Shown: positions 32,849-41,395 of the stretch, in pieces
Layout of the letters: each line of letters starts with the position of its first letter
How positions within the stretch are numbered: the first letter of the stretch is position 1
Source of the DNA: Rhodopseudomonas_A sp036404135
Lineage (GTDB): Bacteria; Pseudomonadota; Alphaproteobacteria; Rhizobiales; Xanthobacteraceae
Reading direction: 5' to 3'
Assembly (NCBI RefSeq): GCF_036404135.1
Contig: NZ_DASWPE010000039.1
Coordinates: forward strand, 3,264-67,263
Length of the DNA: 64,000 nt
Made by a program: the position numbers and the translations under genes
The notes under the pieces: generated by a model
What the model was told of the DNA's origin: nothing
Seen by the model: the letters and a program-made list of their open reading frames with translations, nothing else
Database searches by the model: none

Positions 32849-33807
32849 GACGGCAGAGGCTTCGATCTGACCTGAGAGCGGCAGCCATCGGGGTTGTCGT
32901 GCTTTTGCGTGAGCGGCTGCAGCGCGGCCGCCGCGCCAGGATCGCCCGTCGTCAGGAGCGGACCAAGAGCCCGCATCGCGTCATCGCCTTCCTGGAAACC
33001 TACGCGCCGCCGCGGATCGGCGTGGTGTTCACCGCGCTGGTGCTGCTCGGCAGCGTCGCGCTCGGCGTCGTCAAGGGCGGCCATCTCGACGAGGTGACCA
33101 CCGCGCTGAGCGACGCCCGCAACGCGGTCGCCAACGTCGCCGGGTTCCGGATCACCAATGTGGCGATCTCCGGCCGCAAGCAGCTCACCCATGACGAGGT
33201 GCTGGCGATCGGTGGCGTCACCGGCCGCTCCTCGCTGTTGTTTCTCGATGCGGCGACCGTCCGCGACAAATTGAAAGCCAATCCGTGGATCGCCGACGCC
33301 ACCGTGCTCAAGCTCTATCCGGGCCAGCTCACCATCGACATCACCGAGCGCTCGGCCTTCGCGCGCTGGCAGTTGCAGGGCCGGCTCGCGGTGATCGCCG
33401 ATGATGGCGCGGTGCTGGAGCCCTATGTGGCGCGCCGCTTCGCCGCGCTGCCGCTGGTGGTCGGCAAGGGCGCCGAGACCCACGCCAAGGATTTCGTCGC
33501 GCTGCTGTCGCGCTATCCGCAGGTCAATTCGGTGGTAATGGCGGCGGTCTATGTCGGCGAGCGCCGCTGGAACCTGCGGCTGAAGAACGGCCTCGACATC
33601 CGGCTGCCGGAAAACGAGGTCGGCAACGCGCTCGCCACCTTGAGCAAGCTCGACGCCGAGGACCGGCTGTTGTCGCGCGACATCGTCGCCGTCGACATGC
33701 GGCTGCCGGACCGGCTGACGGTGCGATTGTCCGAGGACGCCGCCAAGGCGCGCGACGAATTGTTCAACAAGGACAAGAAAGCCAAGAAGAAGGCTGGCGA
33801 CGCATGA
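32815..33807 (+). CDS. ftsQ: Cell division protein FtsQ
   Basis: This 330-aa bitopic membrane protein has a long basic cytoplasmic N-terminus (residues 1-65), one membrane helix (RIGVVFTALVLLGSVALGVV), then a periplasmic POTRA domain (FRITNVAISGRKQLTHDEVLAIGG) and the FtsQ beta domain (NPWIADATVLKLYPGQLTIDITERSAFARW). It links FtsA/FtsZ-side proteins to the septal synthase via FtsB/FtsL. The start overlaps ddl by 34 bp, and its stop overlaps the ftsA start (ATGA). The C-terminus is lysine-rich. Confidence 0.93.
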   Translation: MDGGGRLARSVRRQRLRSDLRAAAIGVVVLLRERLQRGRRARIARRQERTKSPHRVIAFLETYAPPRIGVVFTALVLLGSVALGVVKGGHLDEVTTALSDARNAVANVAGFRITNVAISGRKQLTHDEVLAIGGVTGRSSLLFLDAATVRDKLKANPWIADATVLKLYPGQLTIDITERSAFARWQLQGRLAVIADDGAVLEPYVARRFAALPLVVGKGAETHAKDFVALLSRYPQVNSVVMAAVYVGERRWNLRLKNGLDIRLPENEVGNALATLSKLDAEDRLLSRDIVAVDMRLPDRLTVRLSEDAAKARDELFNKDKKAKKKAGDA

Positions 33808-35126
33808 CCGGCCTCGATCACAACCAGGCGCCGAAGACCCGGCCGATGTCGCACAAGCGCTCGGCGCTGGTGGCGTCGCTCGATATCGGAACCAGCAAGA
33901 TCGCCTGCCTGATCGCAAGGCTGACGCCGTGCCCGCCCAACGAGGCGCTGCGCGGCCGCAGCCACGCCATCGAACTGGTCGGCTACAGCCAGATCCAGTC
34001 GCGCGGCGTCAAGGCCGGCGCGGTGATCGATCTCGCCGAATGCGAACGCGCGGTGCGCCAGGCGGTGGCTTTGGCCGAAGGCATGGCCAAGGTGCGGGTC
34101 GAATCCGTGCTGCTGTCGGTGTCGGCCGGCCGGCTGCAGGGCCAACTGGTGGAAGCCTCGGCGGAAATCCGCGGCGGCGCGGTGACTTCCGACGACGTCA
34201 CAAGGGTGACCAGCGCCGGGATGCATCACGCCACGCCGCCGGGCCGCACCGTGCTGCATACGCTGCCGGTCAGCTACACGCTCGACGGCGTCAAAGGCAT
34301 TCGCGATCCGCGCGGCATGGTGGCGCGGGCGTTCGGCGTCGACATGAACGTCGTCACCGTCGACGGCACCGTCGCCAAGAACCTGATGCTGGTGGTGGAA
34401 CGCTGCCACCTCAACGTCGAAGCCATGGCGGCGAGTCCATATGTCGCAGGGCTGTCGGTTTTGACCGACGACGAGGCCGATATCGGTGCCGCGGTGGTCG
34501 AAATGGGGGCGGGAACTACCACGATCGCCACTTATTCGGCCGGACGCTTCGTTCATGCCTCGGGATTTGCGGTCGGCGGGCAACACATCACGATGGATTT
34601 GGCCCGCGGACTGGGGGCTTGCATTGCAGATGCCGAGCGAATCAAGACGTTATATGGCACCGTGCTGACTGGCGGTTCCGATGCTCGCGAGTTGATGTCG
34701 GTGCCTAGCGCCGGGGACAACGAGCGGGATGCCCCGCAGATCATCTCCCGCGCTCAGATCGCCAACATCGTGCGGCATCGGGCCGAGGAGATTTTTGAAA
34801 TGGTCAGGGACCGGCTCGCAGATTCCCCGTTCGCGGCAGAGCCGCGGGCGCGGGTGGTGCTGAGCGGCGGCGCCTCGCAGCTCACCGGACTGCCCGAACT
34901 CGCCACCCGGATTCTCGGCCGCCCGGTGCGGATCGGCCGGCCGCTCGGCTTCGGCCGGCTGCCCAGTGAGGCCAAGAGCGCTTCCTTCGCGGTGCCGACC
35001 GGGCTTCTGGTCTATCCGCAATATGCGCATCTCGAACACGTCGAGCCGCGCAACATGCGCCATCACAAGACCGGCACCAATGGTTACTTCGGGAAGGTCG
35101 GCCGATGGCTGCGCGAGGGCTTCTGA
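33804..35126 (+). CDS. ftsA: Cell division protein FtsA
   Basis: This 440-aa actin-like ATPase tethers FtsZ to the membrane. Actin-fold landmarks are VASLDIGTSKIACLIARL (phosphate 1), the 1C SHS2 domain (RVESVLLSVSAGRLQGQ), VVEMGAGTTTIATYSAGRF (phosphate 2) and RVVLSGGASQLTGLPELA (adenosine). The C-terminal amphipathic tail (YFGKVGRWLREGF) fits a membrane anchor. The start shares ATGA with ftsQ's stop. Confidence 0.96.
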   Translation: MTGLDHNQAPKTRPMSHKRSALVASLDIGTSKIACLIARLTPCPPNEALRGRSHAIELVGYSQIQSRGVKAGAVIDLAECERAVRQAVALAEGMAKVRVESVLLSVSAGRLQGQLVEASAEIRGGAVTSDDVTRVTSAGMHHATPPGRTVLHTLPVSYTLDGVKGIRDPRGMVARAFGVDMNVVTVDGTVAKNLMLVVERCHLNVEAMAASPYVAGLSVLTDDEADIGAAVVEMGAGTTTIATYSAGRFVHASGFAVGGQHITMDLARGLGACIADAERIKTLYGTVLTGGSDARELMSVPSAGDNERDAPQIISRAQIANIVRHRAEEIFEMVRDRLADSPFAAEPRARVVLSGGASQLTGLPELATRILGRPVRIGRPLGFGRLPSEAKSASFAVPTGLLVYPQYAHLEHVEPRNMRHHKTGTNGYFGKVGRWLREGF

Positions 35127-35219
35127 TGACTATCGTTTCACCGCTTCAATTCCCATCCACTCTCCCGGTTGTCGGCCGGGGACATCGCGATTCAACGCGC
35201 GCGTAATCGAGAGGCACCC

Positions 35220-36998
35220 ATGACCATCAATCTCAACGTCCCTGATATTCGCGAGCTGAGGCCCCGGATCACCGTGTTCGGTGTCGGCGGCGCCGGCGGC
35301 AACGCCGTCAACAACATGATCACCGCCGGATTGCAGGGCGTCGATTTCGTGGTCGCCAACACCGACGCGCAGGCGCTGACGATGTCGAAGGCCGAGCGCC
35401 TGGTGCAGATGGGCACCCAGGTGACGCAGGGCCTCGGCGCCGGTTCGCAGCCCGACGTCGGCGCCGCCGCCGCGCAGGAGGTGATCGACGAGATCCGCGA
35501 TCATCTGTCGGGTGCCAACATGGTGTTCGTCACCGCCGGCATGGGCGGCGGCACCGGCACCGGCGCCGCGCCGGTGATCGCCAAGGCCGCGCGTGAGATG
35601 GGCATCCTGACGGTCGGCGTGGTTACCAAGCCGTTCCACTTCGAGGGCCAGCGCCGGATGCGCACCGCGGAGTCCGGCATCACCGAATTGCACAAGGTGG
35701 TCGACACGCTGTTGATCATCCCGAACCAGAACCTGTTCCGGGTCGCCAACGAGAAAACCACCTTCGCCGACGCCTTCGCGATGGCCGACCAGGTGCTGTA
35801 TTCCGGCGTCGCCTGCATCACCGACCTGATGGTCAAGGAAGGCCTGATCAATCTCGACTTCGCCGACGTCCGCGCGGTGATGCGCGAGATGGGCAAGGCG
35901 ATGATGGGCACCGGCGAGGCCTCCGGCGAGAAGCGGGCGTTGACCGCCGCCGAAGCCGCGATCGCCAACCCGTTGATCGACGATTCCTCGATGAAGGGCG
36001 CCCGCGGGCTGTTGATCTCGATCACCGGCGGCAAGGACCTGACGCTGTTCGAAGTCGACGAAGCCGCCACCCGCATCCGCGAAGAGGTCGACCAGGACGC
36101 CAACATCATCGTCGGCGCCACCTTCGACGAAAGCCTCGATGGCGTGATCCGGGTCTCGGTGGTCGCCACCGGCATCGAGCAGGCCCAGCTCGCCCGCAAT
36201 CTCGCAGCCCCCGCCGGCGCTGCGCCGGCCGCGCCCGCGAACGGCGGCGCTCCCGACGGCCGGCTGGCCGATCTGACCGCGCGGCTGCGCGCCGACCAGC
36301 AGCGTGCCCAGGACGCCGCCCCGGCGGCGCCCCGCCCGACCACCGCCGCCGCACCGCGCGCGCCGTCCAACACCGTCGAGCGCGCCGCTTTGGCGGCGAT
36401 CGCCGCCGCGGTCGGCACCGAGCAGATGCCGCAGGGCATCGCGCCGCAGCCGGCGTCCTATGGCGACGTCACCGTGCGCGCCATCGCCCAAAAGCCGTCG
36501 CTGTTTCCGGACCCGGAGCCGGTCCGCCAGGTCGTCGAGGAAGAACCGCCGGCCCCGGAATCGTTCATTCCGCAGCAGCCGGATCGCGCAGCGATTCGCT
36601 CGCCGCGGATGCCGAAGTTCGAGGAACTGCCGATGCCGGCGCAGAACGAGATCCGTCAGGCGCAGGGCGAAACCGAGGACGATCATCCGCACAAGACCCG
36701 GATGTCGCTGTTGCAGCGTCTCGCCAATGTCGGCCTCGGCCGGCGCGAGGACGACGGCGAGCCGCCGGTGTCGGCGCGTCCCGCCGGCCCGGCGATGGCG
36801 CCGATGCCGCCGTTGCCGGAGCGCAAGCCGCAGCGCAGCGTCGCCGAACAGATGGCGTCCGAGCCGGTGTCGGAGTACGCGCGTCGTCCGGCGCCGCAAG
36901 GACTCGACCTCCATGGCCGCCCGGCGCCTGTGGCTCATCCGCCACAGGGCGACGATCATCTGGATATCCCCGCCTTCCTGCGGCGCCAATCCAAGTGA
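35220..36998 (+). CDS. ftsZ: Cell division protein FtsZ
   Basis: This tubulin-like GTPase (592 aa from the ATG at 35220) polymerises into the Z ring. The GTP-binding signature GGGTGTG lies near residue 108 (GMGGGTGTGAAP), and the N-terminal VFGVGGAGGNAVNNM is intact. The core ends near residue 320, then an Ala/Pro-rich disordered linker of about 250 residues, longer than in E. coli, leads to the conserved terminal peptide (DDHLDIPAFLRRQ), which binds FtsA. It follows ftsA after 93 bp and ends in a terminator at 37027. Confidence 0.97.
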   Translation: MTINLNVPDIRELRPRITVFGVGGAGGNAVNNMITAGLQGVDFVVANTDAQALTMSKAERLVQMGTQVTQGLGAGSQPDVGAAAAQEVIDEIRDHLSGANMVFVTAGMGGGTGTGAAPVIAKAAREMGILTVGVVTKPFHFEGQRRMRTAESGITELHKVVDTLLIIPNQNLFRVANEKTTFADAFAMADQVLYSGVACITDLMVKEGLINLDFADVRAVMREMGKAMMGTGEASGEKRALTAAEAAIANPLIDDSSMKGARGLLISITGGKDLTLFEVDEAATRIREEVDQDANIIVGATFDESLDGVIRVSVVATGIEQAQLARNLAAPAGAAPAAPANGGAPDGRLADLTARLRADQQRAQDAAPAAPRPTTAAAPRAPSNTVERAALAAIAAAVGTEQMPQGIAPQPASYGDVTVRAIAQKPSLFPDPEPVRQVVEEEPPAPESFIPQQPDRAAIRSPRMPKFEELPMPAQNEIRQAQGETEDDHPHKTRMSLLQRLANVGLGRREDDGEPPVSARPAGPAMAPMPPLPERKPQRSVAEQMASEPVSEYARRPAPQGLDLHGRPAPVAHPPQGDDHLDIPAFLRRQSK

Positions 36999-37026
36999 GG
37001 CGTGTGTAACAATCGGGGCAACCCAC

Positions 37027-37060
37027 TGGCCTCGGCGGAACTCGCCGAGGCCATTATTCT
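37027..37060 (+). terminator. Terminator after ftsZ
   Basis: An 11-bp perfect stem (37027-37037 with 37043-37053) and 5-nt loop is followed by TTATTCTT. The rest of 36999-37346 holds the lpxC upstream region, with AT-rich tracts near 37200-37260 but no recognised motif. Confidence 0.8.
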
Positions 37061-37346
37061 TCGCAGTGCAGCATCCGCGGCTGTCGCGTAACCTCCTGCG
37101 AAGACATAAGAATAGGCGAGCGGCGGGAGGCTATTGCAAGTTTTCCGATGCCACGATCGGAGCGGAATTCGGTCAACCGGCGGCGGCTTTGCGGCGGAGT
37201 TAGGGTAACAATCCGTAAAAAAGCGTGAGTTGGTGGTGTTTGTGACAGTGGGTATGGTTTTCTGACATTGGGGACATTGAAGGCGAGTCGCCGGATCTTC
37301 GGCTCTGCATCGTTCTTCAACTGGGTCATTGGTGGGCAGACTAGCT

Positions 37347-38306
37347 ATGAAATTCAGTCGTCAGACCACGCTTCGTTCGCAGGCCACGGTGACGGGCGTC
37401 GGTGTCCATTCCGGCCTTCCAGTGAATCTCTCCATCGGACCCGCGGATGTAAACGCGGGTTTTATTTTTGTCCGCACGGGTCTGGACGGCGCTGACCGCG
37501 AGGTCCGCGCCTCGGCGAAGTCGGTGATCGCCACCGAGCTTGCCACCGTGCTGGGCGACACCGACGGCCCGCTGGTCTCCACCGCCGAACACGTGCTCGC
37601 CGCGCTGCGCGGCATGGGCATCGACAACGCCATCATCGAAGTCGACGGCCCCGAAGTGCCGATCATGGACGGCAGCGCCGCCGCCTTCGTCGCCGCGATC
37701 GACCAGGCCGGCATGCGCGAACAGTCGGCGCCGCGCCGTTTCATCCAGGTCTTGAAGCCGGTGCAGGTCGCGATCGGCGATTCCTTCGGCGAGTTGCGGC
37801 CCCATGCCAACGGCTTTCGCGCCGAAGTCGAAATCGACTTCGCCCATCCGCTGATCGGCCGGCAGAACTACATTCTCAACCTCAGCCCGGAAAATTTCCG
37901 CCGCGAAGTCTGCCGCGCCCGCACCTTCGGCAGCATGACCGACGTGGCGCGGCTGTGGAGCCTGGGCTACGCGCTCGGCGCTTCGTTCGACAATTCCATC
38001 GTGTTCGACGACACCAGGATGCTCAACACCGAAGGGTTGCGTTACGCCGACGAATGCGCGCGCCACAAGGTGCTCGACGCGGTCGGCGATCTGGCGCTGG
38101 CCGGACTGCCGCTGCTCGGCGCCTACCGTTCGGTGCGCGGCGGCCACAAGCTCAACCACGCCGTGCTGACCACGCTTCTGGCCGATCACAGCGCCTGGCG
38201 GGTGATCGAGGCCGAGCCGGCGCGGCGTCCGCGCGGCCACGCCGAAGTGGTCAGCGGCATGCTCGGCGGCATGGTGGCGCCGGCCTACGGCCCCGACGTC
38301 TCCTGA
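37347..38306 (+). CDS. lpxC: UDP-3-O-acyl-N-acetylglucosamine deacetylase LpxC
   Basis: LpxC (319 aa) is the zinc amidase that commits to lipid A synthesis. The ATG at 37347 (MKFSRQTTLRSQ) is chosen over a TTG at 37329. Family landmarks are VTGVGVHSG, the zinc-site STAEHVLAALRGMGIDN, the second zinc block LRYADECARHKVLDAVGDLALAG, and GGHKLNHAVL. Its position after ftsZ is conserved. It has its own promoter region downstream of the ftsZ terminator. Confidence 0.96.
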   Translation: MKFSRQTTLRSQATVTGVGVHSGLPVNLSIGPADVNAGFIFVRTGLDGADREVRASAKSVIATELATVLGDTDGPLVSTAEHVLAALRGMGIDNAIIEVDGPEVPIMDGSAAAFVAAIDQAGMREQSAPRRFIQVLKPVQVAIGDSFGELRPHANGFRAEVEIDFAHPLIGRQNYILNLSPENFRREVCRARTFGSMTDVARLWSLGYALGASFDNSIVFDDTRMLNTEGLRYADECARHKVLDAVGDLALAGLPLLGAYRSVRGGHKLNHAVLTTLLADHSAWRVIEAEPARRPRGHAEVVSGMLGGMVAPAYGPDVS

Positions 38307-38578
38307 CCGGCTTGCGCCGCGACCCCGGTCGGGCGTTCGGCGTTGCGGGGCGCGGGATGGCGCGCTGCGCAATCGGTTCCGAAGTTAACCACAGCCGCGG
38401 CGGTCGCCACCCGATCGCCTTATTCCGGGCGAAATGCCTGCGTACTCGGTTGGTTCATCGACCTTTTTGGGCTAAACCGCCTGCGGTCGCGCGGTCAGCT
38501 TCGAGCACGTCGATGGGGCTCCATGGCGATGCTCGTGGATCGCGCAGCGGGCAGGGCATCACAGGCATCAGGTAACAT

Positions 38579-39487
38579 ATGTCGGCACAACGTGTGACGC
38601 CCGGATTGCGGGAACTGGTTGTCCTTTGCGGCGGCATTCGCGCCGCCCGCGGCTTGCGGTTCGCCGCCGGCCTGATCGTGCTGACGCTGCCGCTGTCCGG
38701 CTGCGGCACCGGCGCGCTGTGGGACAAGTTCATGACCAAGGACGAGACCTACACCGACGAGCCCGCCGACAAGCTCTACAATGAGGGCTTGTACCTGATG
38801 AACAAGGGCAAGGACCCCAAGGCCGCCTCGAAGAAATTCGAAGAGGTCGACCGCCAGCATCCTTATTCCGACTGGGCGCGCAAATCGCTGTTGATGTCGG
38901 CCTACGCGTTCTACGAAGCTGGCGACTACGACAGCTGCATCGGCTCGGCGACGCGCTACGTCACCATGCATCCCGGCAGCCCGGACGCCGCCTACGCGCA
39001 ATATCTGATCGCCGCCTCGCATTACGACCAGATCCCGGACATCTCCCGCGACCAGGGCCGCACCGAAAAGGCGATCGCCGCGCTCGAAGAGGTGATCCGC
39101 AAATATCCGACCTCGGAATACGCCACCTCCGCCAAGAAGAAGCTGGAAGGCGCCCGCGACCAGTTGGCCGGCAAGGAAATGAATGTCGGGCGCTATTACA
39201 TGGAAAAGCGCGATTACACCGCGGCGATCAACCGCTTCAAGACCGTGGTGACGCGCTACCAGACCACACGCCACGTCGAGGAGGCGCTGGCGCGGCTGAC
39301 CGAGGCCTATATGGCGATCGGCATCGTCGGCGAGGCGCAGACCGCCGCCGCCGTGCTTGGCCACAACTTTCCTGACAGCAAGTGGTACCAAGACGCCTAC
39401 AATCTAGTAAAGTCCGGCGGAGTTGAGCCGAGCGAGAACCAGGGGTCCTACATCAGTAAGGCCTTCAGGAAGCTCGGCCTCGGTTAG
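38579..39487 (+). CDS. bamD: Outer membrane protein assembly factor BamD
   Basis: This lipoprotein (302 aa) of the BAM complex inserts beta-barrel proteins into the outer membrane. A lipobox LSGC puts the lipidated Cys at residue 42, after an N-terminal signal helix longer than usual (GLIVLTLPLSGC). The mature part is five TPR-like helical pairs: ADKLYNEGLYLMNKGKDPKAA, YPTSEYA-type segments, and VGRYYMEKRDYTAAINRF. It lies between lpxC and recN; recN starts 13 bp after its stop. Confidence 0.93.
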   Translation: MSAQRVTPGLRELVVLCGGIRAARGLRFAAGLIVLTLPLSGCGTGALWDKFMTKDETYTDEPADKLYNEGLYLMNKGKDPKAASKKFEEVDRQHPYSDWARKSLLMSAYAFYEAGDYDSCIGSATRYVTMHPGSPDAAYAQYLIAASHYDQIPDISRDQGRTEKAIAALEEVIRKYPTSEYATSAKKKLEGARDQLAGKEMNVGRYYMEKRDYTAAINRFKTVVTRYQTTRHVEEALARLTEAYMAIGIVGEAQTAAAVLGHNFPDSKWYQDAYNLVKSGGVEPSENQGSYISKAFRKLGLG

Positions 39488-39499
39488 GAACATCCTCGC

Positions 39500-41185
39500 A
39501 TGCTGGCCCGCCTGTCGATCCGTGACATCGTCCTGATCGAACGGTTGGATATCGAATTCTGCCGCGGTCTTGCGGTGTTGACCGGCGAAACCGGCGCCGG
39601 CAAGTCGATTTTGCTCGACGCCTTCGCGCTGGCGCTGGGCGGCCGCGGCGACGCTGGCCTGGTGCGCCACGGCGCCGAGCACGGCCAGGTCACCGCGGCG
39701 TTCGACGTGGCACGCGGCCATCCGGCGTTCGCGATCCTCGCCGCCAACGGCCTCGACGACGCCAGTCCCGACGATTCTTCGGAAATGATCCTGCGCCGCG
39801 TGCAGCTCGCCGACGGCCGCACCCGCGCCTTCATCAACGACCAGACCGTCAGCGTGCAGACTTTGAAAGCCGTCGGCTCTTCCCTGGTCGAAATCCACGG
39901 CCAGCACGACGAGCGCGCGCTGGTCGATGCCGCCACCCACCGCCGGCTGCTCGACGCCTTCGCCGGGCTGGAGAAGGACGTCGCTGCCCTCGAGACGTTG
40001 TGGGACGCTCGCCGCGCCGCCCGCGCGGCACTCGAGGCGCACCGCGCCGGCATGGAGCGCGCCGCGCGCGAGGCGGACTTTTTGCGCCACGCCGCCGACG
40101 AGCTGAAGAAGCTCAACCCCAAGGACGGCGAGGAGACCACGCTCGCCGAGCGCCGCGCCACCATGATGCAGGGCGAGAAGATCGCCGGCGATCTGCGCGA
40201 GGCGCAGGAGGCGGTCAGCGGCCATCATTCGCCGGTGGCGGCGCTTTCGGCGGCGGTGCGCCGGCTGGAGCGCCGCGCCGGCAACGCGCCGGCCTTGATC
40301 GACCCCGCGGTGAAGGCCATCGATGCCGCGATCAACGCGCTGGAGGAGGCCGACCAGCATCTCACCGCGGCCCTGATCGCGGCGGATTTCGATCCCTTGG
40401 AACTGGAGCGGATCGAGGAGCGATTGTTCGCGCTGCGCGCCGCGTCGCGCAAATACACCACGCCGGTCGACGGTCTCGCAGCATTGGCGGCGAAATACGC
40501 CGCCGAGGTCGCGCTGATCGATGCCGGCGCCGGGCAATTGAAGGCGCTGGAGGGCAAGGCCGCCGAGGCCGATTCCCGCTATGCCGCAGCCGCCGCCAAG
40601 CTGTCGGCGGCGCGGGCAAAAGCCGCGGACAAGCTCAACAAGGCGGTAAACGGCGAGTTGGCGCCGCTCAAGCTCGAGCGTGCCAAATTCATCACCCAGG
40701 TCGAGACCGATCAGGCCGCGCCCGGCCCGCAGGGCTGCGACCGCGTCGAATTCTGGGTGCAGACCAACCCCGGCACCAAGCCGGGGCCTTTGATGAAGGT
40801 CGCCTCCGGCGGCGAGCTGTCGCGCTTCCTGCTGGCGCTCAAAGTGGTGCTGTCGGACAAGGGCTCGGCGCCGACGCTGGTGTTCGACGAAATCGACACC
40901 GGGGTCGGCGGGGCGGTCGCCGATGCGATCGGCGCCCGGCTGGCGCGCTTGGCCGCCAAGGTGCAGGTGATGGCGGTGACCCACGCCCCGCAGGTCGCCG
41001 CGCGCGCCGACCAGCATCTGTTGATCTCCAAGGACGCGCTCGACAAGGGCAAGCGCGTCGCCACGCGCGTCGACGCGCTCAAGGCCGACCGCAGGCGCGA
41101 GGAAATCGCCCGCATGCTGGCCGGCGCCGAGATCACCGCCGAGGCGCGGGCGGCGGCCGATCAGTTGATCAAGGCGGCGGGGTAG
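39500..41185 (+). CDS. recN: DNA repair protein RecN
   Basis: This 561-aa SMC-like ATPase acts in double-strand-break repair. The N-terminal head has Walker A GETGAGKS near residue 35, followed by VEIHGQHD with the Q-loop. Two long coiled-coil regions (about 150-350) contain the E/A/L/K-rich heptads. The C-terminal head has the signature SGGELSRFLLALK and Walker B LVFDEIDTGVGG, then AVTHAPQVAA (switch His). It follows bamD closely. Confidence 0.96.
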   Translation: MLARLSIRDIVLIERLDIEFCRGLAVLTGETGAGKSILLDAFALALGGRGDAGLVRHGAEHGQVTAAFDVARGHPAFAILAANGLDDASPDDSSEMILRRVQLADGRTRAFINDQTVSVQTLKAVGSSLVEIHGQHDERALVDAATHRRLLDAFAGLEKDVAALETLWDARRAARAALEAHRAGMERAAREADFLRHAADELKKLNPKDGEETTLAERRATMMQGEKIAGDLREAQEAVSGHHSPVAALSAAVRRLERRAGNAPALIDPAVKAIDAAINALEEADQHLTAALIAADFDPLELERIEERLFALRAASRKYTTPVDGLAALAAKYAAEVALIDAGAGQLKALEGKAAEADSRYAAAAAKLSAARAKAADKLNKAVNGELAPLKLERAKFITQVETDQAAPGPQGCDRVEFWVQTNPGTKPGPLMKVASGGELSRFLLALKVVLSDKGSAPTLVFDEIDTGVGGAVADAIGARLARLAAKVQVMAVTHAPQVAARADQHLLISKDALDKGKRVATRVDALKADRRREEIARMLAGAEITAEARAAADQLIKAAG

Positions 41186-41193
41186 GGCTCTTT

Positions 41194-41345
41194 CCCTCGC
41201 CCCGCTTGCGGGGAGAGGGTGGCGAGACAAGCGAAGCTTGTCGGGCCGGGTGAGGGGGCGCCGCGTTCTGTCGAGGCGCCCCCTCACCCGACCCGGCTTC
41301 GCTGCGCTTCGCCGGGTCGACCTCTCCCCGCAAGCGGGGAGAGGT
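41194..41345. repeat. Palindromic intergenic repeat between recN and ligA
   Basis: This 152-bp composite palindrome has outer ends of self-complementary GC-rich hairpins (around 41195-41218 and 41322-41345). The inner arms 41248-41262 and 41275-41289 (GGGTGAGGGGGCGCC and its complement) pair perfectly. The same family is present inside the uvrD/pcrA gene (61031-61162). Such elements are common in Bradyrhizobium and Rhodopseudomonas intergenic regions. Confidence 0.85.
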
Positions 41346-41395
41346 GAAGGGCACGATGACTTTTCACCATTCGATCTTCATTGTATCGCTTGCCG

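Noticed and set aside
34993..36989. Long leftward frame across ftsZ (619 aa)
   Set aside because: Shadow of ftsZ; no ribosome site or domain.
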